Source of the DNA: Nitrosomonas sp. sh817
GTDB taxonomy: Bacteria > Pseudomonadota > Gammaproteobacteria > Burkholderiales > Nitrosomonadaceae
NCBI RefSeq assembly: GCF_030908545.1
Contig: NZ_CP133083.1
Span: 1,488,001-1,552,000 of the forward strand
DNA length: 64,000 nucleotides
Direction of reading: 5' to 3'
Position numbers and translations under genes: made by a program. Under the pieces are notes generated by a model. The model ran no database searches. It was not told the origin of the DNA and saw only the letters and a program-made list of their open reading frames with translations. Every line of letters begins with the position of its first letter. Positions within the stretch are counted from its first letter, which is position 1. Positions 16,388 to 24,781 of this stretch are shown piece by piece.

Positions 16388-18558
16388 AAATATTGCTATT
16401 TTTGTTGCTGCTGTTACTGCCATTATCAAAAAGCGCCGCTGCCGGAGTCAGGTTGCTTTCAGAATTCTATCCGCATCTGGATCAAGCGGCATCGGTATTG
16501 AAAGCACAAGCGGATTTGGAAGCGGAGCGTTCCAATTTGCTTGCGCAAGAATCACTTAAAGGCTGGGAGGTGTTCGGTAGCGTGTCAGGAGGCTATCAAA
16601 GAAGTCCCTTTGCAAGAGAGCCGTTCGGACATTTCTTCGATCCCATGGCGCGAATTGGGGTGCGTTATCCGCTGCTTGGCAGTGCCGAAAGAAGACAACG
16701 TGCCGTGGAAGATGCTGCGACGCAGGTACGGATCGAAGGTATCCGGCTGGACTGGAGTAAACGTCTGGCGGCATTGTTCATCGAAGAAAACTATGCGGCT
16801 TATTGGAGCGCCCAAAAAATGCTGGCGTTGACCGATGCCTATACACGCTTGCGAAATGACGGAGTCGACCGGTTATTGCTTAACAGGCAAGAAGCCGGTT
16901 TACTCTTTAAATCGGATTATTTTGAATTCCTCTCAGCTTTCGACCGGGCCGATCGCACCCACATTGAATTTAGCAATAATAAGAATCAAGCATTGATGCG
17001 ATTGGCGCACTTGACGAATACAGTGGTCTTGCCTTTTGAAGCGGTTAAACCGCCATTGGCGGAAATTCCGAGCACAGCCGCGCACGATATCGAACAGCCA
17101 GATCTGCGGATATTGCAAGCTCAGATTGATAATCTTCAAAACATCCGGGAAATTGAAAGTTGGCAAGGTATCGATTCGGATATCTCGATGACGGCTTTCG
17201 GCGGCCCGGCGATTCCGCATCCGAGTCCGCCCGGTGATGGGATGCAGTGGGGATACGGCGGAGCGGTTGGTTTGAATTTCAGAATGCCGCTGGAAATCGT
17301 CAGCTACCGGAAAAATGAGCAATCGCGCCTAAACAGTCAATTGATCAGCTTGCGCGCGGACTATACGAGACGGGATCAGGAGCTGCAACATGAATTTCAC
17401 GCGTTATTGAACAGCTATCAGCAACTGGTGCAACAGATCAAGTTTCAACGCACCAGGCTGGAGGCAGCGCATGAATTGATCCGTGAAAGCGGGCTTCGGT
17501 TGCGGGTGATGGATGGCGATGTCATCGAGAAATACTTTAAGGCGATTAATGCCTATTACCGTGTCGCTATCGAGAATGTCGAAGCGGAATCGGAACACTG
17601 GAAACTGCATATCCGTTTGCGGCAATTTTTAACAGTAGCGGAGACCCAGGGAAAGGATTACTACCCGGCGGTTGAAACCGCAATGCTGCTTGAGCCGCTG
17701 CATTCGGCCGGTAATTTCCTTGGAAATAAGGATGCAAAACCGATTCCGGTAAAACAAGTAAAGCTGCCTGAGCCGGCATATCCGGCGATTGTTTCCAGCC
17801 AGTTCGCGGTTTATGTGTGGAATTTTGAGGCATTAATCAATCGCGCCGATTTTTGGGGAAGAAAACAATCGAACGCGATAAACCGGTTGCTGATTTCCCT
17901 GAATGCACAGGAAATTTCGGCGGCATCCGCAAGTCCCGCAAGATTGACAAACTTTATCCGGGATTCGCGCCAGCGCAAGAAAAAAGTGGAATTGTTGTTA
18001 GGTGATCCGGATTGGATTCTGCCGCAGTTTCGCGCGAACTTGCTCAATCACATTGGCGCGCTTAAGCAGTTCGATTTCGACGGTTTGCACCTGGATATCG
18101 AACCCGATCAGCTTGAGTCGGAATTAGCGGGTGAAAAACGCCTGACTGAAATGCTCGAAACCATCCGGCAGGTGACGGCGATATCGCCGTGGCCGGTGGG
18201 TGTCAGCATCCATCCCCGCTATCTGCAGCCGGAATCATCTTATGGGTTATGCATTCCCTGCAAACTGCAGGAGATCGGCGTCAAAGAAATTGCTGTCATG
18301 TATTATTCAATGAATATTCAGGCAATAGTATCGACTTTACAGTCAGTGATGCAGCGATATCCAGCACTCGTATTCAGTCTTGCGCAGAGTCTGGAACAAG
18401 AACTAGGGCCGGAAAACAGTTACGCGCATAAACCGCGAAGAATTTTCAGTGACGCGATGCAGCAACTGCAGGATCAACTGCAACGGTCCAATTTTGGTGG
18501 TCTTATCATTCAATCATGGCAAGATTGGGAAAATTATCTCTATGAAAATTCGCTTTAA
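16384..18558 (+). CDS. TolC-like outer membrane protein fused to a TIM-barrel hydrolase-like domain
   Basis: Starting at GTG 16384, the 724-residue protein has a signal peptide (KILLFLLLLLLPLSKSAAA). Residues about 25-430 are rich in coiled-coil helices and look like an outer membrane efflux (TolC-type) protein. From about residue 474 a second domain begins with FAVYVWNFEALINR. It includes FDGLHLDIEPDQ (about 565-576), like the DGxDxDxE active-site strand of GH18-type barrels, then VGVSIHPRY, IAVMYYS and IIQSWQDWENY, each typical of successive barrel strands. Such a fusion suggests an export duct with a periplasmic or surface polysaccharide-acting module. Activity is inferred, not shown. Confidence 0.78.
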   Translation: MKILLFLLLLLLPLSKSAAAGVRLLSEFYPHLDQAASVLKAQADLEAERSNLLAQESLKGWEVFGSVSGGYQRSPFAREPFGHFFDPMARIGVRYPLLGSAERRQRAVEDAATQVRIEGIRLDWSKRLAALFIEENYAAYWSAQKMLALTDAYTRLRNDGVDRLLLNRQEAGLLFKSDYFEFLSAFDRADRTHIEFSNNKNQALMRLAHLTNTVVLPFEAVKPPLAEIPSTAAHDIEQPDLRILQAQIDNLQNIREIESWQGIDSDISMTAFGGPAIPHPSPPGDGMQWGYGGAVGLNFRMPLEIVSYRKNEQSRLNSQLISLRADYTRRDQELQHEFHALLNSYQQLVQQIKFQRTRLEAAHELIRESGLRLRVMDGDVIEKYFKAINAYYRVAIENVEAESEHWKLHIRLRQFLTVAETQGKDYYPAVETAMLLEPLHSAGNFLGNKDAKPIPVKQVKLPEPAYPAIVSSQFAVYVWNFEALINRADFWGRKQSNAINRLLISLNAQEISAASASPARLTNFIRDSRQRKKKVELLLGDPDWILPQFRANLLNHIGALKQFDFDGLHLDIEPDQLESELAGEKRLTEMLETIRQVTAISPWPVGVSIHPRYLQPESSYGLCIPCKLQEIGVKEIAVMYYSMNIQAIVSTLQSVMQRYPALVFSLAQSLEQELGPENSYAHKPRRIFSDAMQQLQDQLQRSNFGGLIIQSWQDWENYLYENSL

Positions 18559-19612
18559 TCAGCCCGAAAATAAAATCCCGAATGATGATCGAGGGTTACG
18601 GATTCAATATAGCGATGCCAAACGTCCAGGCAGGCCGTGGCGCTGGTATTTTATTCTGGCGATTGCCAGCCTGCCGTTGGTGTATTTGATTGGCAAGATT
18701 GTGTGGGAAAGTTTTGGCATTGAAGCCCATGGACGGATCAAGGTCACCAATTTTATCGTTCGCGCTCCGGTGGAAGGCTACGTGCAGCAGATATTTTTCA
18801 AACCGCTGGAAATGATTCCTGAAGGCGCGCCGTTGGCGCGAATGGTGAACGTGGCGCTACAAGACAACCACGACCGGATCGGCATTGAAATTGAGTTGCT
18901 GAAAGCTGAGAAACAAAAGTTGATGACGCTGGCTGCACAATCTCGCGCCAGTTCTTTGCAATTATTAAAATACGCTCAGGAACAAAAAGATTTTGCGCAT
19001 CAGCGCTTGCGGCAGTATGAAAAACTGTTTGAACAGGGAGCGGCGACACAAGCGGAAATCGCAACCGTTCGCAGTCAATACCGGTCGGCGCTTGAAAATT
19101 TGGCGGTGCTGGAGAAAACCGAACGCCTGGAATACGAGAGAGTACGCAATATGGAGCTGGGAACTGCACCGGAGATGCGTCAGCTTACTAATCAAATTGG
19201 TCAACTGTCGCTAGAGTTCGAGAAAATTGAAGATCAGTTGAAGCAATTAAATTTGTTTACTACAGCCGAGGGGATGATCAACGAGTTATTTGTACAACCG
19301 GGAGAATATCTGTCACGAGGGCAGGCATTGCTGGAGATGATTTTTCCCAATCAAGTCATGATCGATGCCTTCATTCCGCCTAAGTATCAGGATTACGCCG
19401 AAGTAGGGCAAATGGTGCGGGTTAAATTTCCTAACGGCGATACCGCGAAGGCGAGAATTATTGCGGTACCCGGTGTCATGCAAAAAACTTCAGCCGCCGA
19501 AATTAATCCGCTGGAAGTGGTGAGATCCGCGATTCTGGCACAAATGGAGTTTGTCGATACCGTCGATACGCGCTTGATTAACGGCATGCCGGTCACGCTG
19601 TATTTTGACTGA
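18542..19612 (+). CDS. HlyD-like periplasmic adaptor / secretion protein
   Basis: The ATG at 18542 lies inside the end of the preceding gene (17-base overlap). The 356-residue product has one N-terminal membrane helix (about 36-57) and a biotinyl-lipoyl-like half (IVRAPVEGYVQQIFFKPLEMIPEGAPLARM). A long coiled coil (about 110-235) and a second lipoyl/barrel part (MINELFVQPGEYLSRGQALLEMI) follow. This is the membrane fusion protein layout that bridges an inner membrane enzyme to a TolC-like duct. With the GT2 and TolC-like genes it completes an envelope-spanning set. No PilZ domain is present, unlike Alg44. Confidence 0.88.
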   Translation: MKIRFNQPENKIPNDDRGLRIQYSDAKRPGRPWRWYFILAIASLPLVYLIGKIVWESFGIEAHGRIKVTNFIVRAPVEGYVQQIFFKPLEMIPEGAPLARMVNVALQDNHDRIGIEIELLKAEKQKLMTLAAQSRASSLQLLKYAQEQKDFAHQRLRQYEKLFEQGAATQAEIATVRSQYRSALENLAVLEKTERLEYERVRNMELGTAPEMRQLTNQIGQLSLEFEKIEDQLKQLNLFTTAEGMINELFVQPGEYLSRGQALLEMIFPNQVMIDAFIPPKYQDYAEVGQMVRVKFPNGDTAKARIIAVPGVMQKTSAAEINPLEVVRSAILAQMEFVDTVDTRLINGMPVTLYFD

Positions 19613-19653
19613 TCCATTTACGGCGTATTGATGAGCGAGCCGTTTCTGCAAGC

Positions 19654-19801
19654 TAAGGAAACGTTAATTAATTGACTGCACGAGCGAATTACTTCGTTGC
19701 GCGGCACTCGCTTCCTTGCCTCTCAGATTGATATGTCCCGGTTGCTGCGTTCCTTGCGCTGTGCTTCATCTCATTCGTTGAATCAATCAGCATTTCCCTA
19801 A
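19654..19801. repeat. Full copy of the dispersed ~150 bp repeat
   Basis: The left end TAAGGAAACGTTAATTAATTGA and the inverted right end (complement TTAGGGAAATGCTGATTGATT) match the copy at 46680. The interior ACGAGCGAATTACTTCGTTGCGCGGCACTCGC...TTGATATGTC..GGTTGCTGCGTTCC is close to identical to that copy. It lies between the end of the HlyD-like gene and the convergent oxidoreductase gene, whose TAG stop (19798-19800) is within the repeat end. It has no coding capacity. Confidence 0.85.
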
Positions 19802-20793
19802 GTTACCATTACCAGTTTTCCCAGCGGATGGTGTTGTTCCAGATAACGCTGTGCAGCAGCAGCTTCCGCCAGTGGAAAACTCCGCGCGATTGTCACGTTC
19901 AACTGCTGGCTATCGAATAACGCAGCGCATTGCCGCAATATGCCGGCTTGATGGCGTTTGGCTTCTTCCAATTCGAGCAATACCGGCGACAGCATCAGCT
20001 CGTGACTGAAGCGCACATTGCGTTTGCGCGCTTCGCTCCAGTCGGTCTCCGCCGTGGCTTGCAGTATGGTGACTACATCGCCGTACGGCTTAACGCAGCG
20101 GAAACAGCTTTGCAAGACGGCTGGACCGACCGTGTCAAGTGCGATGTCCACGCCTTTTCCGCCAGTCCAGCGCAGCACTTCCGTGACGATATCCTGGGTA
20201 CCGTAATTGACAATGCAATCGGCCCCCAGGTTTTTGACGAACTTTGCTTTTTCCTCGCTGCTGACGGTGGTAATGACTTTGGCGTCGGCAAGTTTGGCTA
20301 ACTGAATGGCGGCATGGCCGACACCGCCGGCGCCGGCGTGGATTAATACCACTTGATCCCGGGCGATACGCGCCCGGTCATACAGTGCTTCCCAGGCTGT
20401 AATAAAGACTAATGGCGCTGCGGCTGCTTGCTCGAATGTCAAAGACTGCGGTTTTAATGCCAGCAAGCTGGCATCCGCCAGCGCATACTCGGCGTAGGTG
20501 CCTTGACGGTTATTAAAACCGGGTTGCGAAAAATAAACTTCATCGCCCGGTTTAAAATTGTCAACCTTGACGCCGGTTTTTTCCACGATGCCGGCGCCAT
20601 CGCAACCGGGTATGACCGGAAACGTGACCGGAAATCGCTCCGGCGCTGCGCGGATTTTACAATCGATCGGATTGATGCCGATGGCCTTGATGCGAACCAG
20701 TACTTGATCGTCCTTACAATCACCTGGCGAAGCTGTATTGTCGTATTGCAGCACGTCGGTTGCGCCGCCTTGATGAAAAAATACGGCTTTCAT
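19798..20793 (-). CDS. Zinc-free MDR-family quinone oxidoreductase / alcohol dehydrogenase
   Basis: The 331-residue protein starts MKAVFFHQGGATDVLQYDNT and has VRIKAIGINPIDCKIR and GCDGAGIV. The NADPH-binding motif HAGAGGVGHAAIQLAKL is followed by GADCIVNYG. The catalytic zinc ligands of alcohol dehydrogenases are absent, so it fits the quinone oxidoreductase/enoyl reductase branch of the medium-chain dehydrogenase/reductase superfamily. Physiological substrate unknown. Its last codon is supplied where the gene meets the repeat element, so the C-terminus LGKLVMVT may have been set by that insertion. Confidence 0.88.
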   Translation of the reverse strand: MKAVFFHQGGATDVLQYDNTASPGDCKDDQVLVRIKAIGINPIDCKIRAAPERFPVTFPVIPGCDGAGIVEKTGVKVDNFKPGDEVYFSQPGFNNRQGTYAEYALADASLLALKPQSLTFEQAAAAPLVFITAWEALYDRARIARDQVVLIHAGAGGVGHAAIQLAKLADAKVITTVSSEEKAKFVKNLGADCIVNYGTQDIVTEVLRWTGGKGVDIALDTVGPAVLQSCFRCVKPYGDVVTILQATAETDWSEARKRNVRFSHELMLSPVLLELEEAKRHQAGILRQCAALFDSQQLNVTIARSFPLAEAAAAQRYLEQHHPLGKLVMVT

Positions 20794-20826
20794 GATTGCC
20801 TCCAGTCGTTCTCAATTTTGTAAAAG

Positions 20827-20850
20827 CGTTGAATGCTCTGTTATTCAACG
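20827..20850 (-). terminator. Likely terminator of priA
   Basis: The 8-base perfect stem CGTTGAAT / ATTCAACG has an 8-base loop. On the minus strand it is followed by CTTTTA, a short U tract, immediately past the priA stop codon. Confidence 0.5.
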
Positions 20851-20854
20851 ATTG

Positions 20855-23044
20855 CTAAAATTCCAATGGATCGACGTCCAGTGTCCATCGTACTTTGTGA
20901 TTCGTTAAAGCATGAATTTGCGCACACCATTCCGTCAAAAATGCTTGCAATTGTTTGCGAGAGGTTGATTGTATCAATAACTGCGCACGTTCCAAACCTT
21001 TCAAGCGATGCATTTGCGCTGGCACCGGATCGAATAATTCAACCGCCTCCGGTGGTTTCGCCAGTTTGATTGCTTGATGGAGAAAATTCAATACCGGATT
21101 GAGATCATGCGCTTCGCCTCGCAGCAAGGCTTGAAAAACGTAGGGCGGGAATCCCGCAGCCTTTCGCTCGGATAGCAAGATTTGCGCTAAACCATCGTAA
21201 TCGTGGTGCTGCAATGCCTGATATAGCGGATGATTAGGAAATTCCGTTTGAATCAGCACAGTACCGGCGATTTGGGCGCGTCCGGCACGTCCGGCTACTT
21301 GCATCAGTTGCGTGAACAAGCGCTCACTTGCCCGGAAATCGGTGCTATACAGCGAGTTATCGGCGCTCACGATTCCGACCAGGGCCAGATTGGGAAAATC
21401 ATGTCCTTTGGAGAGCAATTGCGTGCCGATCAGAATATCGATCTGATGCCCGTGGATGGCCTGCAGCATGTCGTGCCAGGCGTTTTTCCGGCGTGTGCTG
21501 TCGCGATCGATGCGTAGAATTCGCGCGGCTGGGAAATTGCTTGTCAAGGCATCCTCAACGCGTTGCGTGCCTTGTCCGAACGGCGCCAAATCTTGGTTGC
21601 CGCAGTGCGGGCAAGCGCGCGGAAACGATTCCTGATGGCCGCAGTGATGGCAGCTGAGTTGCTTGTCGCGTAGATGAACAACCAGCCGGCTGGAGCAGCG
21701 CTGGCAAGCGGCTGACCAGCCGCAGGATTTACATAACAGTACTGGTGCATATCCGCGCCGGTTGATAAAAATCAGGCTTTGGTTTTTTTCGATCAGACAT
21801 CGACCGATAGCGTTAATCAGCGGCTCGGTTAAGCCATCCTGCATTTTGTGAATGCGCGTATCGATCAAATGAATGCTCGGCAATCCGGCATTGCGGACAG
21901 CCCGGGATTGCAAGCGGAGCGTGTGATAACGTCCGTTGAGCGCATTGTAATAGCTTTCCAGCGATGGTGTTGCGGACCCCAGTATCACGGTAACTGCATG
22001 TTGCCGGGCGCGAAAAATGGCCATATCGCGAGCGGAATAACGTAAGCCATCTTGTTGCTTGAAAGAACTGTCTTGTTCTTCATCGACAATAATTAATCCA
22101 AGATCGGGGAGCGGGGTGAATACGGCCAATCGAGTGCCGAGGATAATTTTGGCGGCGCCGCTTTGCGCTTGCATCCACCCTGATAACCGTTCGGAATCAT
22201 TTAATCCACTGTGCAGGCTGACGATCGGCGTCGCAGCAAAGCGTGAGCGGAAAATTTTTTCGAGTTGCGGCGTTAAATTAATTTCCGGAATAAGTACCAG
22301 GGTTTGCTTGCCTTGCGCCAGCACGGATTCGATCGTGCGGAGATAAACTTCGGTCTTGCCGCTGCCGGTTATCCCATACAGGAGCCAGATATTGAATTGC
22401 TGGAGACCGGCAGTGATCGCATTGACGGCCGCCGCTTGCTCCGCTGTCAGGATTGGAATTGACCCGGTGACGGTGGCGGACGTGTCCGCTGGAGCTTGTT
22501 TTGCCGCGATCCATCCGCGGTGTAACCATTCCGGCAGCCATTGATTGGCGCGCGGTGAAATTTGTTTGATTTGTGTTTCAGTCAGTGCCGCGGATTCCAA
22601 AAAAGCGCTGAACAAGCGCCGGGCAACGCGATTCCGCGCCGGAATGACCGATCGATCGATTTGTTTCCCGGCCGGAGTGAGTTCGAAGCTTAGATTGCTG
22701 GCCGTTTTTTTTATTTGAATGGCTTTATTGCAACGCATTGCGGCGGGCAGGCTATTCAGGATTACCATACCGAGCGGATGATGATAATACTCGCTGCAAA
22801 ATCGAAATAATTCCAGCAAGCTTGCAGGCAGCGGCTTTGTTTCTCGATAAATACTGCAAACCGGTTTGAGTTTCCCGGTATTGATCCGCGTTGTATCACT
22901 GATCGCGATGATGATGCCGACCACTTTTTTCTTGCCGAAAGGTACGCTTACGCGCAAGCCGATATCATCGGGAGTGGCATCAACGGTTTGATAATCGAAC
23001 AGCGTGTCGACCGGGATATTGATTGCGACACGAACGATGGGCAT
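20855..23044 (-). CDS. priA: Primosomal replication protein N' (PriA helicase)
   Basis: The 729-residue DNA helicase restarts stalled replication forks. The 3'-DNA-binding domain lies at the N-terminus (VRVAINIPVDTLFDYQ). The helicase core has Walker A GITGSGKTEVYLR, the DEEQD box, SATPSLESY, and a zinc-binding region CKSCGWSAACQRCSSRL...CHHCGHQ...CPHCGNQ. Motifs LIGTQLLSKGHDFPNL and QVAGRAGRA complete superfamily 2. Length and motif order are normal for PriA. A terminator-like hairpin follows the stop. Confidence 0.97.
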   Translation of the reverse strand: MPIVRVAINIPVDTLFDYQTVDATPDDIGLRVSVPFGKKKVVGIIIAISDTTRINTGKLKPVCSIYRETKPLPASLLELFRFCSEYYHHPLGMVILNSLPAAMRCNKAIQIKKTASNLSFELTPAGKQIDRSVIPARNRVARRLFSAFLESAALTETQIKQISPRANQWLPEWLHRGWIAAKQAPADTSATVTGSIPILTAEQAAAVNAITAGLQQFNIWLLYGITGSGKTEVYLRTIESVLAQGKQTLVLIPEINLTPQLEKIFRSRFAATPIVSLHSGLNDSERLSGWMQAQSGAAKIILGTRLAVFTPLPDLGLIIVDEEQDSSFKQQDGLRYSARDMAIFRARQHAVTVILGSATPSLESYYNALNGRYHTLRLQSRAVRNAGLPSIHLIDTRIHKMQDGLTEPLINAIGRCLIEKNQSLIFINRRGYAPVLLCKSCGWSAACQRCSSRLVVHLRDKQLSCHHCGHQESFPRACPHCGNQDLAPFGQGTQRVEDALTSNFPAARILRIDRDSTRRKNAWHDMLQAIHGHQIDILIGTQLLSKGHDFPNLALVGIVSADNSLYSTDFRASERLFTQLMQVAGRAGRAQIAGTVLIQTEFPNHPLYQALQHHDYDGLAQILLSERKAAGFPPYVFQALLRGEAHDLNPVLNFLHQAIKLAKPPEAVELFDPVPAQMHRLKGLERAQLLIQSTSRKQLQAFLTEWCAQIHALTNHKVRWTLDVDPLEF

Positions 23045-23074
23045 CAGCGGTTAAGATGAGCGGGCTAGGAAGTT

Positions 23075-23106
23075 ACTCACCGGGATCCGCTTAAATACCG
23101 GTGAGT
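23075..23106. terminator. Hairpin between the lipoprotein gene and priA
   Basis: A perfect 9-base stem ACTCACCGG / CCGGTGAGT with a 14-base loop lies just past the stop of the minus-strand lipoprotein gene. No U tract follows on that strand, so it may slow or stabilise rather than terminate transcription. Confidence 0.45.
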
Positions 23107-23131
23107 CATGGATCAAGAAACAAGCAGTGTG

Positions 23132-24550
23132 TTACTTGGAAACACGGTATAGCGTAACCGAAGTTTCGCCAGGTTTATCAAGTTTTGCAGTACTGCCATC
23201 CGAGTTGATCAAGAAACCGATATTGCCATCGACATCAGAGAAACCGGCACAGCCGTTGGTGTTATAAGTGAAACTCGAGAGTTTCAAATTATTGGCGCCT
23301 TTGTTAAACGTGTAGGATGAAAACTCAACACCCGGTTTGCTGCATTTTGCCTGATCTTCACGCTGGGTTTCGCCAGTAGGATCGATCATCAGGAATTTGC
23401 CATTCGGAAAAAATACCAAGGTTGGGGTGTTGATCGCTTCGCTATCGTAAGCCCAAGCCCCGACAATGCCGTTGGCTTCGTTATCGATTTTTGCATACCG
23501 GGTTTCTTTGATTTCTTTTTCGGCAACCTCATTTTCATCGCTCAATTGAATTGGTTTGGCGATATGAAACAGTTCTCCGAATACGCTGCTTTGTTCACGG
23601 GCTCTTTGCACCGTCACGATATCGGAATGAATCAATTCAAAACCATCGGTGCGCAAACGCCGGGTCGGTCCTGGATTCGACAAACCTGCTTTGATATTCG
23701 TGTCCACAGAAGGCGTTCCAATCAACTTAAATCCGCGGTTATCAAAATCAACCGCTTTCGCGACACCGTATTCAACGCCTGCTTGGAAGACTGTTCTGCC
23801 GCCGCAAACCCGGTTCTCGTCACAAGAATCATCCGGTCTGGCTTCGCCATTCAAGTATTCTCCGGAGTTGTCTGAAGCAACTCTCAATACACTGGCCGTT
23901 TGGTTACTATAGCTAACCCAGATTTGGGCGCTGAGCAGTGCAACGCCTTGCGACATAAAGTGATTACGGGCTTCTTCCTTAGTCTTGACATCGCCGCTGA
24001 TGCCGCTTGCTTCCATGAGATCTTGCAATTTGGCGGATTCGGCAAACGATTCCGGATTGGTATCGAGATTGATAGAGCCTTTGACGGCGGCAGCGGTTTC
24101 GGGTGAAATGGAAATACCGTTCGAAAGATCACTGTCGGAATCCAGAGACTGTAGCAAGATCAACAAATTATGCAATTTGTTGCTGCTATCGCCGGCAAGT
24201 TCGATCGGTGTTACGATTTGAGAACCTGGAATGTTACCGAGTGTCAAACCGCCCAGTTTGAATTCGATTTTGTCGCCATGATTGAAATTAAAAGATCCTT
24301 TTTCGTCAGTGGTACCCGATTTGCCAGATGAAGCATTAAAGCTTACGCCGGCCACCGGAGAATCGACCAGGATACCGGTTGCAGGGCCAGTGGGCATGAC
24401 TCTTCTGGCGTTTGTTGAGGAATTGGAAGCTGACGACGATGTCTCGACTGATTTTTCTCCATCGCTGTCACAAGCTGCTAGACCAATAATGAATACTGCA
24501 GATAATAAAGTTATCCCTGATTTCTTTCTTAATTGTTTTGTAGATTTCAT
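23132..24550 (-). CDS. Lipoprotein of unknown function with Ser-rich linker
   Basis: The 472-residue product has a lipoprotein signal ending in GLAAC (Cys27), then a Ser/Thr/Asn linker (about 28-48). Next is a carboxypeptidase-regulatory/Cna-B-like segment GILVDSPVAGVSFNASSG...TTDEKGSFNFNHGD, as found in adhesin-type surface lipoproteins. The C-terminal half (GIVGAWAYDSEAINTPTLVFFPNGKFLMID) resembles a lipocalin-like beta domain, with a Cys pair. It is probably an outer membrane or surface lipoprotein. I cannot assign a substrate. It is divergent from the Rieske oxygenase gene. Confidence 0.78.
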   Translation of the reverse strand: MKSTKQLRKKSGITLLSAVFIIGLAACDSDGEKSVETSSSASNSSTNARRVMPTGPATGILVDSPVAGVSFNASSGKSGTTDEKGSFNFNHGDKIEFKLGGLTLGNIPGSQIVTPIELAGDSSNKLHNLLILLQSLDSDSDLSNGISISPETAAAVKGSINLDTNPESFAESAKLQDLMEASGISGDVKTKEEARNHFMSQGVALLSAQIWVSYSNQTASVLRVASDNSGEYLNGEARPDDSCDENRVCGGRTVFQAGVEYGVAKAVDFDNRGFKLIGTPSVDTNIKAGLSNPGPTRRLRTDGFELIHSDIVTVQRAREQSSVFGELFHIAKPIQLSDENEVAEKEIKETRYAKIDNEANGIVGAWAYDSEAINTPTLVFFPNGKFLMIDPTGETQREDQAKCSKPGVEFSSYTFNKGANNLKLSSFTYNTNGCAGFSDVDGNIGFLINSDGSTAKLDKPGETSVTLYRVSK

Positions 24551-24781
24551 TAAGCGACTCTCTTTTGTTGATTATTCAATTCCTTGAAATTGACATTTCT
24601 TGAAATTGATAAATGGGTATAGTGTATCCTTGAATATTTATATTCTACTATCAAGATTGCTATTATAGCCAAGCAATCCGTTTTTCGTTCTGTTCTTATC
24701 TTATAAATATAGGTTTTAAATTTTTGTCTTTTCGTGTATTTTCGCCGCTAAATTTTATTGGAGGGATATAAGGTATTTTTT

